Both the position numbers and the translations under genes were made by a program. 64,000 bases of DNA from positions 4,066,076-4,130,075 of the forward strand of contig CM049309.1 of assembly GCA_026874595.1 (NCBI GenBank). Direction: 5' to 3'. Source of the stretch: Sipunculus nudus. Lineage: Eukaryota > Annelida > Sipuncula > Golfingiida > Sipunculidae. Below, one piece after another: positions 9,598 to 21,600 of this stretch (within the stretch, counting starts at the first letter, position 1; each line of letters opens with the position of its first letter). The notes under the pieces were generated by a model. It was given only the letters and a program-made list of their open reading frames with translations, was not told the origin of the DNA and ran no database searches.

Positions 9598-10246
9598 CTG
9601 AAAAGTTAAATATATTGTGATTTTTTTAATATTGTTTATGAAACACACGTCACCAGCACTCTGTAAAAATACCTTGTCACCGAGGTTTAACTTAGATTGT
9701 TGCTAACCCTTCTAAATCTATCCTGTTTTGAAAGCATTTCTTTCACATACGAATGATTCAATGTTAATGATCTAGGGGTCACAGAAGGTAAGATTCGTGC
9801 TTACAAGAAACGAAGGGGCCATTATCAATATAATATAAATATTTTTAATACTATATCAGTCATAGTGTCCTGGATAAACAGTACTTCCTTATAGTAGGAA
9901 TTAGATGCCATTGTAATGAACAGCTATTAAACAAATTAGTGTAACACCCACAGGACCTAAGTTGGACAGAAGTATAAATTCATAAGCATTAAATTCAGTT
10001 GCACACCTGTGGAATGTAATATTCCTTGAAAGTAGACTACACACACGAACACACAATATATATATACGTCATATATTATCGACATTGTTCAATAGTACAA
10101 AGTTAGCTCTGACTTCTTGCAATAAATATAAAGAGATAGACACAAACACAGAGTGTTCATTTCTGTTCAAGAACTGGTCGTTTTTGCATATTTACAGGTT
10201 GATATCAATCATTAACTACTTTTCATTAACATACACGTTCACATAC
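9598..10246 (-). other. HSC70 intron 1
   Basis: Bounded by GTATGT at 10246-10241 and TTTTCAG ending at 9598. The content is AT-rich with no recognised element and no snoRNA box pair that I could find. Confidence 0.8.
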
Positions 10247-10451
10247 CAAAGATGGTATTTGATGGATTCATGGCCACTTGGTTCTTGGCGGCGTCACCAA
10301 TGAGACGCCCTGAGTCCGTGAAGGCCACATAACTCGGCGTGGTCCTGTTTCCTTGGTCGTTGGCGATGATCTCAACCTTGCCATGCTGGAAAACTCCCAC
10401 ACAGAAGTAGGTCGTTCCAAGGTCAATTCCGACAGCCACTTCTTTGGCCAT
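10247..10451 (-). CDS. HSC70 exon 1 (start codon, phosphate loop 1)
   Basis: The ATG at 10451 sits in a good context (AACAATGG). The exon gives 68 codons plus one base and ends TTTG|GTATGT. It encodes the N-terminal ATPase lobe, including GIDLGTTY, the first phosphate-binding loop, and the [10 protein letters not shown] and [12 protein letters not shown] blocks. One oddity: the residue after GTTY is Phe, where cytosolic HSP70s have Ser (GTTYSCVGVF). The next base pair of the gene is in phase with exon 2 (G|AC gives Asp). Confidence 0.9.
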
Positions 10452-10455
10452 TGTT

Positions 10456-10480
10456 CTATTAAAAAAATAGAATATGACAA
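10456..10480 (-). other. putative 5'-UTR intron acceptor of HSC70
   Basis: Directly upstream of the start codon the minus strand reads a T-rich tract followed by AATAG and then AACAATGG. This looks like a 3' splice site four bases before the ATG. HSC70 genes commonly have an intron in the 5' UTR, so a leader exon is expected at higher coordinates. I could not place that exon or the promoter. Confidence 0.5.
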
Positions 10481-10489
10481 CGTCAACAC

Positions 10490-11620
10490 CTGACAGTGTT
10501 ATATTGAGAAATTATATACCTGCTGTGCATGATTTTGGGGGATGGCCATTTTTGGGCCATTCTGTTTTAAGTATAACAAAACAGTTCAAGATATGGTTAA
10601 CTCTTTAAAACTAAAACTGTTAAAACTGTTTTTCTTTTTATGATATTAAGTTTAATAGATCAATCACACATTGGAAAGGGTTTCCTGATTTGAATTCAAT
10701 ATAAAATCTTGGTTGAATATAATCAATGTAAATAGTTGGATGTTACTTATAAAAGTTCATGTTAACAGTAATACACCTGTCATTTACTATGTAAAATATT
10801 CCTCCATTTACGTCAATAATTCTAAAAAATAGAAGCTCTGAGTCTGGCAAAAATAATTATCAATAACACAAAACGAACTTTACTCATAGCGTTTGTTACA
10901 CGGACTACGCATACGGACTAGAGGTGTGCCAACAAATAGATTATATCGATGATTGGTCGTTTTCTTTCATAATCTGGTTAACTGGTTGCATTTTTGCATA
11001 ATCGACCAAAACGATTATATCTGCACATGTAAATAGCAAAGAAGTAATACCATCCATTAAATAATATTATAATCCTGTCATAAATATAGGAAAGACGGGA
11101 CACAGTAGTATATAGCATTAAAACTGACCCATGTGTCAATAACCTGGCCATTACCTTGAAATTGCAGCATGAAGTACTGGTAAGACCTGATTTGCTTGGT
11201 CAATATTTTAGGTATAATCCTATACAGCAAATTTCATGGTAATGAATTAGGTACATATTGATTAATAATCGATCATCGGTCATTTTTGTTTTTAAATCAT
11301 CGAATATGATTTTACAACCAGGTCTTACCACCAATTAATACAGAATAGGCACAGACGGAAATCACTCCATAAACGATTCGTTACGAAACAAAATCTTACA
11401 ATGTTCTGACGCCCCTCCCATGATCTCTGCAGAATCCGCCCCTGATTAACAGATAAAGGAAGACACAGACCTACATGCAGGACACAGAAATTGTCTCCCC
11501 CGGCCATCTTTACAGAAAAAGTCCCTTGTAATCAAGTAAAGTAAGCTTTCCATTGTAGATACACGGGGACTTCTGGATGGGGCCGGGGCGGCAAAGTAAT
11601 TTATGAACTCATTTATTAGG
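10490..11620. other. AT-rich upstream flank of HSC70, possible repeat
   Basis: This would hold the HSC70 leader exon and promoter, neither of which I could place. Between about 10918 and 11330 there is a possible transposon remnant: it opens with AGAGGTGTGCCAAC, has CGATGATTGGTCG near its left and CGATCATCGGTCA near its right, and is very AT-rich. Class unknown. Confidence 0.35.
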
Positions 11621-11621
<1 letters not shown>

Positions 11622-11670
<49 letters not shown>

Positions 11671-11690
11671 ATTATTATTTTTATTATATC
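11622..11690. repeat. TA microsatellite grading into TTA repeat
   Basis: (TA)n to about 11666 then several TTA units. Confidence 0.9.
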
Positions 11691-12058
11691 AGGACCCGCT
11701 CCCCCTCAAATAAATTTTTAGCCATACTTTTAGCCTTTTAATTTTATTTTAGCCACATTCCTTTTTTTTAAGTCCCAATATTATTTTAGTCCACATTTGT
11801 CATTTTTTCCCATTATTGTATTACTGAAATAAAGGAAATCTGTTACTTCATCAAATTATATTGTATTTCATAGTAACATTCATAGTGACCACAAAGTAAC
11901 TTTTATTCCACAATCTACCATTTTCTTCAAAATTATGTCTTAAAGGCTTATATTTGCTATTTGCATGGTAATTCGCCAATAAATTAGTCACTTGCCATTT
12001 ACCTTTGCGATTCTATTTGAACTTTAGTTTTTGGCTAAAGGTTCTTCAAGGCGCACGG

Positions 12059-12060
<2 letters not shown>

Positions 12061-12104
<44 letters not shown>
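12061..12104. repeat. TA microsatellite left of MITE
   Basis: Uninterrupted (TA)n that ends at the MITE start. Confidence 0.9.
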
Positions 12105-12107
<3 letters not shown>

Positions 12108-12281
12108 TGGAACCCCGCCTTGCGACCACCCCACAATTGCGACCACCCCCAAAATTACGACCACCTTTACTGGTCCCGAATGTATGATTCATTTAACTTA
12201 GAATTTCCCAAATACGACCACCCCTAAATTACGACCACCTTGGTCAGTCCCAAAGGTGGTCGTAATTGTGGGGTTCCACTA
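12105..12281. mobile_element. MITE with AGTGGAACCCC inverted ends
   Basis: The element opens CAGTGGAACCCC and closes GGGGTTCCACT. It is about 177 bp and filled with GCGACCACC/ACGACCACC direct and inverted repeats. It sits inside TA repeat sequence, consistent with the TA target preference of Tc1/mariner-type elements. No transposase is encoded. A related but diverged element is at 57216-57372. Confidence 0.75.
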
Positions 12282-12295
12282 TATACATATGTATT

Positions 12296-12305
<10 letters not shown>

Positions 12306-12355
<50 letters not shown>
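12306..12355. repeat. TA microsatellite right of MITE
   Basis: (TA)n tract, 25 bp after the MITE end. Confidence 0.9.
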
Positions 12356-12357
<2 letters not shown>

Positions 12358-12955
12358 CGTGTATCAGTTTTAACAATGGTGTGACAAGCCCGTATTTAAT
12401 TTTTAGCCGTATTAAACCCGCCGCGCAGTCCCTGCCTTTTGAAATTAAAAGGGTGACTACTGACCACTTTCCTGGGTGAGTTTGCGAGAGCTATTTGCTC
12501 TCTGCAGGTTGAACATTGGCCTGTCATATAGTTATGTATAAAATAACAGATTATAAACATGATGTAAGCCCTTATTCTGGAACAAGAGGTTTAAATGTGT
12601 TGACACAATTTTATATTAAAAGAGTTAAAAAAAAGTTTTTGGTGGAATTTGTACTAAAAATCTAGTCTTTTCACAAGTTCATCGGTTTAAATGATATATA
12701 ATATACTGGGGTCTTATCTGTTTTAATGTTCTTTTTATAATCCTGCACTGTAATATTAGAGTCCTAATATATTGTGACACTATTATACATTTTTAAAGAA
12801 ATATGTATTTAATTTTGAATGATGTTCGTCCATCGTTTTGTGAAGATGGCCATAAGGATCAAGGTTTTGGAGTTGATCTACCTCTGTGTATTCGGAGATG
12901 ACTTGCTAGGCCAATCCGGGCACGGAAGAACATCCCACGTATTCAAAACTTGGGA
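12356..12955. other. no gene seen
   Basis: AT-rich sequence between the microsatellite and the LINE remnant. Nothing recognisable on either strand. Confidence 0.5.
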
Positions 12956-12959
12956 TCGG

Positions 12960-15270
12960 TGGTTGTTGTTGAGGTAGTTGCTATCCTCGCCATACGGACC
13001 TCAGGTTTCCTCCTGGATTCTACCAGTCGTTCTATTTCAGCCGCTTCTGCACCTTTGTGTGAAGGTGCACGCCACGCAGTTCGATACTAGAATTTCCCAC
13101 GTATGTGTTGATAGATTTTTTTTTCAGCGATGCTTTGAGACTTTCCATGAAGCGCCTCCGCTGACCTGCGATGGATCTTTTACCAGACACCAATTATCCA
13201 TACAAAAGTTGTTAAGGGAGTCTTGTATCCGGCATACGGCAAACGTGACTTGCCCATCGAACCTTGGACTGATGCAAGATGATGTAGACTGGTTGGAGGT
13301 TGGCACGTGTTAGCATCTCATTACCTGCAACTGTCTTGCCATTCAATTTTCTTTAGTCGACGAAGGCAGGTCAGGTGAAAATGGTTCAGTTGTTTGGCAT
13401 GTCTTGCATAGACAGCCCATGTCTCGAAGCCATACAGCAGGATAGCGATGACTACTGCCTTGTACATCTGGATCATGGTTTCAAGATGGATGCCTCTAAG
13501 GACTCAGACCTTTGAGCGGAGTCTACCAAAAGCAATGCTGGCTTTTTCTACTCTGCTATTGACTTCGTCATCTATGTTTGCGCTCTTTGACAACGTGCTT
13601 CCCAGATTTGTGGATTTGTCCACCACATTCAGATTTTATCCATGGACCATGATGTAGGGTTCATCATATTGCTTTCCTGGTGCTTGTTGGTTCATCATTC
13701 CAGCCTTTTTTATGCTGATGGTAAGCCCAAAGTCACATGCACGGGAAAACTGGTCCATACTGTGGTGCATGTCGGATTCTGAAGATGCAATCAGACCTCA
13801 GTCGTCAGCATAGAGCAGGTCACGGATGATGGTCCTCCTGACTCTCGTGATGGAATTCAGTCTTCTGCGATTGAGGAGTTTCCCATATGTGCGGTATCTC
13901 ACACCGACCCAGGGATCATCCTTGTTAAAGGCATTGATTATCATGACATAATGCTGAACAGCGTTTGAGCTAGAACGCAGCCTTGTTTTAAGCCGTTGCT
14001 CACTGGGAAGTCGGTAGATGCCTCGCCATCATCACAGAAACGCGAAGAACCGGTCAGGACATCTTAACTTGACCATGATCTTCCAGAGTCCGTCACGCCT
14101 GACAGTGTCGACTGCCTTTGTCAGGTCGACAAATGTGGTGAACAGATCCTGGTATTATTCTGGGCATATCTTTTTTTGGAGATGACGAGCGGCAAAGATC
14201 ATGTGAACTGTACAACGACCAGTACAAAAGCCACATTGACTTTCTGTAGGAAAATTTCTTCAAGGTGCAGAATGAGGTGATTGAGAAGCAGTCTAGCAAG
14301 GATTTTTTTCCGGCAATGATGAGCAAAAATATCCCTCTGTTGTTGTCACAGCTCTGTTTTCTTTGCGCTTTCATAGGTCGACAAAGGAAGCGCCTTTGAA
14401 TTCTTGTTGCAGTGTACTTTTCTCCCAAAGGACAGGAACAACTCATCGAGTTGCTGTGTCAATGTGGGTCCGCCGGCCTTGTTTATTTGAGCAGGAATCG
14501 CATCAGCGTCTGGGGCTTTACCATATGAGAGCTGTTTGATGGCTTTCTCCACTTCTTGGACATTGGGTATGTTGACGAGTGCAGCGTTTGTTTCAACTTC
14601 GGACAGGCGAGCTATAGCATCGTCTTTGATGGAAGAGGGCAGATTCAGAACGGACTTGAAGTACTCTGCCCAACGGCCCAGGATCATTGCACGCTCAATC
14701 AAGACCGATTCATCAACACTCAGGAGAAAAGATGTGCCGGAACACTGCGGTCAATACACAGCCTTGAGAGCGTTATAGAATCTGTAAGAGTCATGCATAT
14801 CCGCGTATCTCTTGGTCTCAGCTGACTTTTCTCTGAGCCAGGTATCTTTCCAAGGATACCTGTGAAGTGGTCTGGACTACATCTCTGTAAGCTGCCAAGT
14901 CATTCTCCATATCTAACCTGTCAAAGTGTAGTTCTATTAGCTTCCTATGGAGGTCAGTAACGAGGAGGGAGACACTCTTGTCCACGTTCAACTTTGAGAT
15001 ATTGATGCGCTTCAGTGTTCTTACCCTGAGGACGACGTTCAGCTTGAATGTTGGAAGTCAGCTTGGAGATGACAAGTGTGTGATCTGTCCAACACTCAGC
15101 AACCGAATAGCCTTGATGATTGTTACATCATGTTTCTCTGCTTTCCCAGTAGTAACGTAGTCCATAAAATCCCTGTTTTTCGATCTAGGATACACGTGGC
15201 CTTTTGTAGTTTGGTTGACGAAATACAGTGATTGCTATCTGGAGGTCATCAGTAGTACAGGTCTTAGGAG
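12960..15270 (-). mobile_element. decayed non-LTR (LINE) retrotransposon ORF2
   Basis: The minus strand, read across frames, gives from high to low coordinates: a post-endonuclease segment (about 15250-14750), WAEYFKSVLN and the GKAPDADAIPAQINKAGG block (14700-14470), QSCDNNRGIFLL (about 14350), the RT active site LLYADD (YADD codons at 13801-13812), GLTISIKKA, LNVVDKSTNLGSTLS, RVEKASIAFGRL and ETWAVYARHAKQLNHFH (about 13370), then a C-terminal VRWASHVCRMPDTRLP-type block near 13200. This is the order of an endonuclease-type LINE ORF2 of the RTE/CR1/Jockey kind; the exact clade is not certain. Many stops and frameshifts are present. The 5' endonuclease part is missing. Confidence 0.85.
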
Positions 15271-16285
15271 CAGAAGTCCATTGTAAAAAGGCAAAATCTT
15301 CAGAAACATTGAGAGCAAATTGTCTAAATGGAAGCGGCAAAACATGTAAAATATTTATTTGTCTTGCACATTTGCTGCTACTTTGTTTTCAAGGCAACAT
15401 GAAACATCACTTTAATGAATCCAACTCACAGGAAACTGGAAATGATTAATGATAACAGATAAGTATGGATGCATGTGGTGTGGTCAACCAAGTTTAAAAG
15501 ACATAAATCTTGTCAAATCAAAACAATGCTCTGTAAGTGATAAACCTTCTATACAGTAAAAAAATGCACACTTTGGATTTAAATATAAAGATGTATCCTA
15601 TTGAGCAGATAAATACATATGTTGGATCTAGAACAGATAAATGTGTACACTGTTAAGGATACCTGAAGATACCAGTGGTTGTATGACTTTGCATAATCAA
15701 ATGTATAATACAATACATGTTATGGTAGTATGGAGATATATTGGTTGTATTTAAGAATTAGTACTGATGTAGCATGATAATTTTTATAAACAAAAATTGA
15801 GTAATTACCCAGTTTATAGTAGTGTACTTATAGATAATAGTTAACTCTTTTTGAACTCAAGTAATGAAACAAGTAAATGCTGTTAGATCTCTTCATGCCT
15901 CCTGATGCTGAACCCTTAGCCCATTTGAACTGTAAAGTGAACTGGTCACACATATATAGGCACTGCGAGGCTGTTTTGACACACTTGCTTCCTGTAACCT
16001 GAGATGCTGAGGGATGGGCTTAGCCATTGGCTGCCTTGGTGAAGGTACTTGACGAAGTACATGAAGTATTTAGCCAGGGTGCTGAAGTCGTGTATGTCTG
16101 TGTGTGTGTGTATGATGTGCAGGAAAAATAGATATGATCACATTATACAACACAGATTGTTTAGTTTTTGACCATAGTTTTTAATAAAAAAAAATGTTTT
16201 ATATTTGTGTTCTTGAGGCTTGTCTGAAATGATTGTGTGCAATATCTCTTGTATGAATGGAATAGATCCTACTTTTTATATAATT
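15271..16285. other. no gene seen
   Basis: AT-rich unique-looking sequence with a short (GT)n near 16090. No exon or repeat could be supported. Confidence 0.5.
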
Positions 16286-16289
16286 TTTT

Positions 16290-16560
16290 TTTGGCTCAGC
16301 TGACTATGAGTCATCTGAGCTATAGTCATGGTCTGTCGTCCATCCAGCCATCCATCCTTTTGTTAACAGGTCGTGTTTTGAAACCATGGAAACCACAAAT
16401 CCAAGATAATAGAAACAGTTGATCTGGCCAAGATCTCCTAGCATACAGAAAATTTGGTCGGTAGGACTTCATTCCTGTGACACTTGAAGACTGCCTAATA
16501 TAAAACCACTAATCTGTTTTTTATCATAATTAGTATGCATTTTCTTATTTACTTACGCAT
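16290..16560. mobile_element. fragment of hairpin-ended repeat family
   Basis: Begins with GGCTCAGCTGACTATGAG followed by its near-inverse, then GTCGTCCATCCAGCCATCC and an AAACCATGGAAACCAC body with a GACTGCCTAATATAAAACCACT block that is also seen at 17020 and 34150. Confidence 0.6.
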
Positions 16561-16795
16561 ACCAGAAATGAGGCGAGAATTGCATAATATATGTTGAATT
16601 CACAGCTACAGTTATAATGCATAGTTTCAAAAATCAGGAAATATATTTACTCACGTAACTTCAGAATTGCTTATGTGGATAGTTTTTTCAGGGATATAAA
16701 TATATTCAAGTAAGATTCAATTGTTTACCCAAAAAGAGAACAGCATTTTACAAATTTTTAAATTATTAGCCTAAATGAAATATGAGTACAATAAT

Positions 16796-17420
16796 TTTTA
16801 GCTCAGCTGACTATAAGTCATCTGAGCTATAGTCGTGGTCCATTGTCCGTCGTCCGTCCGTCTGTCCGGATGTAAGACTGGGACGTTTCGACACCATTGG
16901 ACCTACGAATCTCAAATTCGTCATACAGTTAGATGTCCCCAAAATCTCCTACCGTGCCGAAAATTAGGTCAATAGTACTTCGTTCCTTCGAGATATCTAT
17001 TTTCACACTTCAGGACTGCCTAATATCAAAACCACTCATCTGGTTTTCTTCATATTTACCATAAATATTCCTCTATATAGTTCCTATGTACATGCCAGAA
17101 ATTAAGTCAGTATTATTTAATTTAAAAAAGTTATGGGCCCAAACTTAATGGACTTCCTGTGATAAATTAAGGAAAACCTCATTTTTTTATTAGAAACCTA
17201 TTTTCACTCTTCAGGACTGCCTAAGATCAAAACCACTCCTATGTTTTTTCCAGAAATTTACCATAAGTATTCCTCTATATAGTTCCTATGTACATGCCAC
17301 AAAATAGGTCTGTATATATATTATAAAAACGTAATGGGCCCAAACGTATTGCAGTTTGTAAAAGTTCAGGAAGAAATATTTGGTCACTTAACACCAATGA
17401 ATGTTAAAGCTAGGGAATTT
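16796..17420. mobile_element. hairpin-ended dispersed repeat, left of satellite
   Basis: Starts TTTTTAGCTCAGCTGACT with a 29-bp imperfect palindrome at 16800-16828, followed by CGTCCGTCCGTCTGTCCGG. The body holds two direct ~200-bp copies of a block with CTTCAGGACTGCCTAA, TTCCTCTATATAGTTCC and TGTACATGCCA (about 17005 and 17205). The same family lies to the right of the satellite at 33867. No coding capacity. Confidence 0.7.
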
Positions 17421-17776
17421 TTTTAGTAATATATGTTTAATTAATTTAATGGTAAATCAAAATCTTTTAAATTTTAAATATATTAGCCAAATTATAAAAT
17501 AGGTGCCTAAATGTAACCATGCCATGTTATTTTCTCGTAATATATTTAATTATTTTACAGCTGGGATACATGTGGATTTAATCTGTTGAATTCTGAATTA
17601 GAAAGTATAAGCTTACCAATTATTCTAAATATTGCAGTTTTTCAGATGCTCTAATGTCTATGCATTTTGAGTATCCAAGACCCCACGCTTTTTCAATGAA
17701 GCCTTGCCAAGGTAACCTTATTAGTGATGCAGCACAGGCAGAACATCTCTGCTGAGATAAACATACACTTATCATG
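17421..17776. other. AT-rich junction to the satellite, no gene seen
   Basis: Unique-looking sequence that runs into the first satellite unit. The last 30 bases before the array read ACACTTATCATGGGCCTAACC. Confidence 0.5.
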
Positions 17777-19869
17777 GGCCTAACCCCCCCCCCCCCCCCC
17801 AACCCCACGTCCACCATCAGCAATTATATTGCAATACATGGTTTGATATTTTCAACTGTATTTCTTTAAAAGTAAAGGTGCTTTTGATCCAACCTAACCC
17901 CCCCCCCCCCCAACCCCACGTCCACCATCAGCAATTATATTACAATACATGGTTTGATATTGTCAACTGTATTTCTTTAAAAGTAAAGGTGCTTTTGATC
18001 CAACCTAACCCAACCCCCCCCCACCCCCAAACCCCACGTCCACCATCAGCAATTATATTACAATACATGGTTTGATATTGTCAACTGTATTTCTTTAAAA
18101 GTAAAGGTGCTTTTGATCCAACCTAACCCAACCCCCCCCCCCCCACCCCCAAACCCCACGTCCACCATCAGCAATTATATTGCAATACATGGTTTGATAT
18201 TGTCAACTGTATTTCTTTAAAAGTAAAGGTGCTTTTGATCCAACCTAACCCAACCCCCCCCCCCCCCCACCCCCAAACCCCACGTCCACCATCAGCAATT
18301 ATATTATAATACATGGTTTGATATTGTCAACTGTATTTCTTTAAAAGTAAAGGTGCTTTTGATCCAACCTAACCCCCCCCCCACCCCCAAACCCCACGTC
18401 CACCATCAGCAATTATATTACAATACATGGTTTGATATTGTCAACTGTATTTCTTTAAAAGTAAAGGTGCTTTTGATCCAACCTAACCCAACCCCCCCCC
18501 CCCCCCACCCCCAAACCCCATGTCCACCATCAGCAATTATATTACAATACATGGTTTGATATTGTCAACTGTATTTCTTTAAAAGTAAAGGTGCTTTTGA
18601 TCCAACCTAACCCAACCCCCCCCCCCCCAAACCCCACGTCCACCATCAGCAATTATATTACAATACATGGTTTGATATTGTCAACTGTATTTCTTTAAAA
18701 GTAAAGGTGCTTTTGATCCAACCTAACCCCCCCCCCCCCAACCCCACGTCCACCATCAGCAATTATATTACAATACATGGTTTGATATTGTCAACTGTAT
18801 TTCTTTAAAAGTAAAGGTGCTTTTGATCCAACCTAACCCAACCCCCCCCCCCCCCAACCCCACGTCCACCATCAGCAATTATATTACAATACATGGTTTG
18901 ATATTGTCAACTGTATTTCTTTAAAAGTAAAGGTGCTTTTAATCCAACCTAACCCAACCCCCCCCCCCCCCAACCCCACGTCCACCATCAGCAATTATAT
19001 TACAATACATGGTTTGATATTGTCAACTGTATTTCTTTAAAAGTAAAGGTGCTTTTGATCCAACCTAACCCAACCCCCCCCCCCCCCCAACCCCACGTCC
19101 ACCATCAGCAATTATATTACAATACATGGTTTGATATTGTCAACTGTATTTCTTTAAAAGTAAAGGTGCTTTTGATCCAACCTAACCCCCCCCCCCCAAA
19201 CCCCACGTCCACCATCAGCAATTATATTACAAAACATGGTTTGATATTGTCAACTGTATTTCTTTAAAAGTAAAGGTGCTTTTGATCCAACCTAACCCAC
19301 CCCCCCCCCCCCCCACTCCAACCCCACGTCCACCATCAGCAATTATATTACAATACATGGTTTGATATTGTCAACTGTATTTCTTTAAAAGTAAAGGTGC
19401 TTTTGATCCAACCTAACCCCCCCCCCCCCCACCCCCAAACCCCACGTCCACCATCAGCAATTATATTACAATACATGGTTTGATATTTTCAACTGTATTT
19501 CTTTAAAAGTAAAGGTGCTTTTGATCCAACCTAACCCTACCCCCCCCCCAACCCCACGTCCACCATCAGCAATTATATTACAATACATGGTTTGATATTT
19601 TCAACTGTATTTCTTTAAAAGTAAAGGTGCTTTTGATCCAACCTAACCCTACCCCCCCCCCCCAACCCCACGTCCACCATCAGCAATTATATTACAATAC
19701 ATGGTTTGATATTGTCAACTGTATTTCTTTAAAAGTAAAGGTGCTTTTGATCCAACCTAACCCCCCCCCCCCCCCACCCCCAAACCCCACGTCCACCATC
19801 AGCAATTATATTACAATACATGGTTTGATATTTTCAACTGTATTTCTTTAAAAGTAAAGGTGCTTTTGA

Positions 19870-20440
19870 TCCAACCTAACCCTACCCCCCCCCCCCCCAA
19901 ACCCACGTCCACCATCAGCAATTATATTACAATACATGGTTTGATATTGTCAACTGTATTTCTTTAAAAGTAAAGGTGCTTTTGGTCCAACCTAACCCCC
20001 CCCCCCAAACCCCACGTCCACCATCAGCAATTATATTGCAATACATGGTTTGATATTGTCAACTGTATTTCTTTAAAAGTAAAGGTGCTTTTGATCCAAC
20101 CTAACCCTACCCCCCCCCCCCCCCCCAACCCCACGTCCACCATCAGCAATTATATTACAATACATGGTTTGATATTTTCAACTGTATTTCTTTAAAAGTA
20201 AAGGTGCTTTTGATCCAACCTAACCCTACCCCCCCCCCCAAACCCCACGTCCACCATCAGCAATTATATTACAATACATGGTTTGATATTGTCAACTGTA
20301 TTTCTTTAAAAGTAAAGGTGCTTTTGGTCCAACCTAACCCCCCCCCCCCAACCCCACGTCCACCATCAGCAATTATATTACAATACATGGTTTGATATTT
20401 TCAACTGTATTTCTTTAAAAGTAAAGGTGCTTTTGATCCA
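19870..20440. repeat. higher-order block within satellite (copy 1)
   Basis: Five units in a diagnostic order: CCTACCCC...AAACCCACG (one C short), TTTTGGTCC with TTGCAATAC, CCTACCC with TTTTCAACTG, CCTACCC...AAACCCC, TTTTGGTCC. The same order recurs at about 21010-21600 and 29230-29800. Confidence 0.8.
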
Positions 20441-21009
20441 ACCTAACCCAACCCCCCCCCCCCCCCACCCCACGTCCACCATCAGCAATTATATTACAAT
20501 ACATGGTTTGATATTGTCAACTGTATTTCTTTAAAAGTAAAGGTGCTTTTGATCCAACCTAACCCAACCCCTCCCCCCCCACCCCCAAACCCCACGTCCA
20601 CCATCAGCAATTATATTACAATACATGGTTTGATATTTTCAACTGTATTTCTTTAAAAGTAAAGGTGCTTTTGATCCAACCTAACCCTACCCCCCCCCCA
20701 ACCCCACGTCCACCATCAGCAATTATATTACAATACATGGTTTGATATTTTCAACTGTATTTCTTTAAAAGTAAAGGTGCTTTTGATCCAACCTAACCCT
20801 ACCCCCCCCCAACCCCACGTCCACCATCAGCAATTATATTACAATACATGGTTTGATATTGTCAACTGTATTTCTTTAAAAGTAAAGGTGCTTTTGATCC
20901 AACCTAACCCCCCCCCCCCCCCCACCCCCAAACCCCACGTCCACCATCAGCAATTATATTACAATACATGGTTTGATATTTTCAACTGTATTTCTTTAAA
21001 AGTAAAGGT

Positions 21010-21600
21010 GCTTTTGATCCAACCTAACCCTACCCCCCCCCCCCCCAAACCCACGTCCACCATCAGCAATTATATTACAATACATGGTTTGATATTGTCA
21101 ACTGTATTTCTTTAAAAGTAAAGGTGCTTTTGGTCCAACCTAACCCCCCCCCCCCCAAACCCCACGTCCACCATCAGCAATTATATTGCAATACATGGTT
21201 TGATATTGTCAACTGTATTTCTTTAAAAGTAAAGGTGCTTTTGATCCAACCTAACCCTACCCCCCCCCCCCCAACCCCACGTCCACCATCAGCAATTATA
21301 TTACAATACATGGTTTGATATTTTCAACTGTATTTCTTTAAAAGTAAAGGTGCTTTTGATCCAACCTAACCCTACCCCCCCCCCCCCCCAAACCCCACGT
21401 CCACCATCAGCAATTATATTACAATACATGGTTTGATATTGTCAACTGTATTTCTTTAAAAGTAAAGGTGCTTTTGGTCCAACCTAACCCCCCCCCCCCC
21501 CCCAACCCCACGTCCACCATCAGCAATTATATTACAATACATGGTTTGATATTTTCAACTGTATTTCTTTAAAAGTAAAGGTGCTTTTGATCCAACCTAA
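21010..21600. repeat. higher-order block within satellite (copy 2)
   Basis: Same five-unit signature as 19870-20440, including the AAACCCACG deletion variant and two TTTTGGTCC units. Confidence 0.8.

Larger units (their letters stand above)
1556..10455 (-). pseudogene. cytosolic HSC70/HSP70 gene with introns, probably inactivated
   Basis: Six minus-strand coding exons (10451-10247, 9597-8684, 7830-7637, 6980-6782, 2754-2522, 1717-1556) together cover a whole HSP70: the ATPase domain (exons 1 to 3), the substrate-binding domain (exons 3 and 4) and the lid plus tail (exons 4 to 6). HSP70s are ATP-driven chaperones that bind unfolded segments; the start [15 protein letters not shown] and the tail indicate the cytosolic type. 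Exon phases add up to about 635 codons if one missing base is allowed; cytosolic HSP70s are about 640-650. Defects seen: a 1-nt deletion in exon 2, donor GT changed to AT after exon 4, a 9-nt in-frame gap in exon 3, and EEVD changed to EEGD. Introns are kept, so this is not a processed copy. Most residues remain conserved, so inactivation would be recent; sequencing error or an allele is the alternative. Confidence 0.85.

Noticed and set aside
12978-13313. Plus-strand open frame of 111 codons
   Set aside because: It is antisense to the C-terminal part of the LINE ORF2, whose motifs read on the minus strand.
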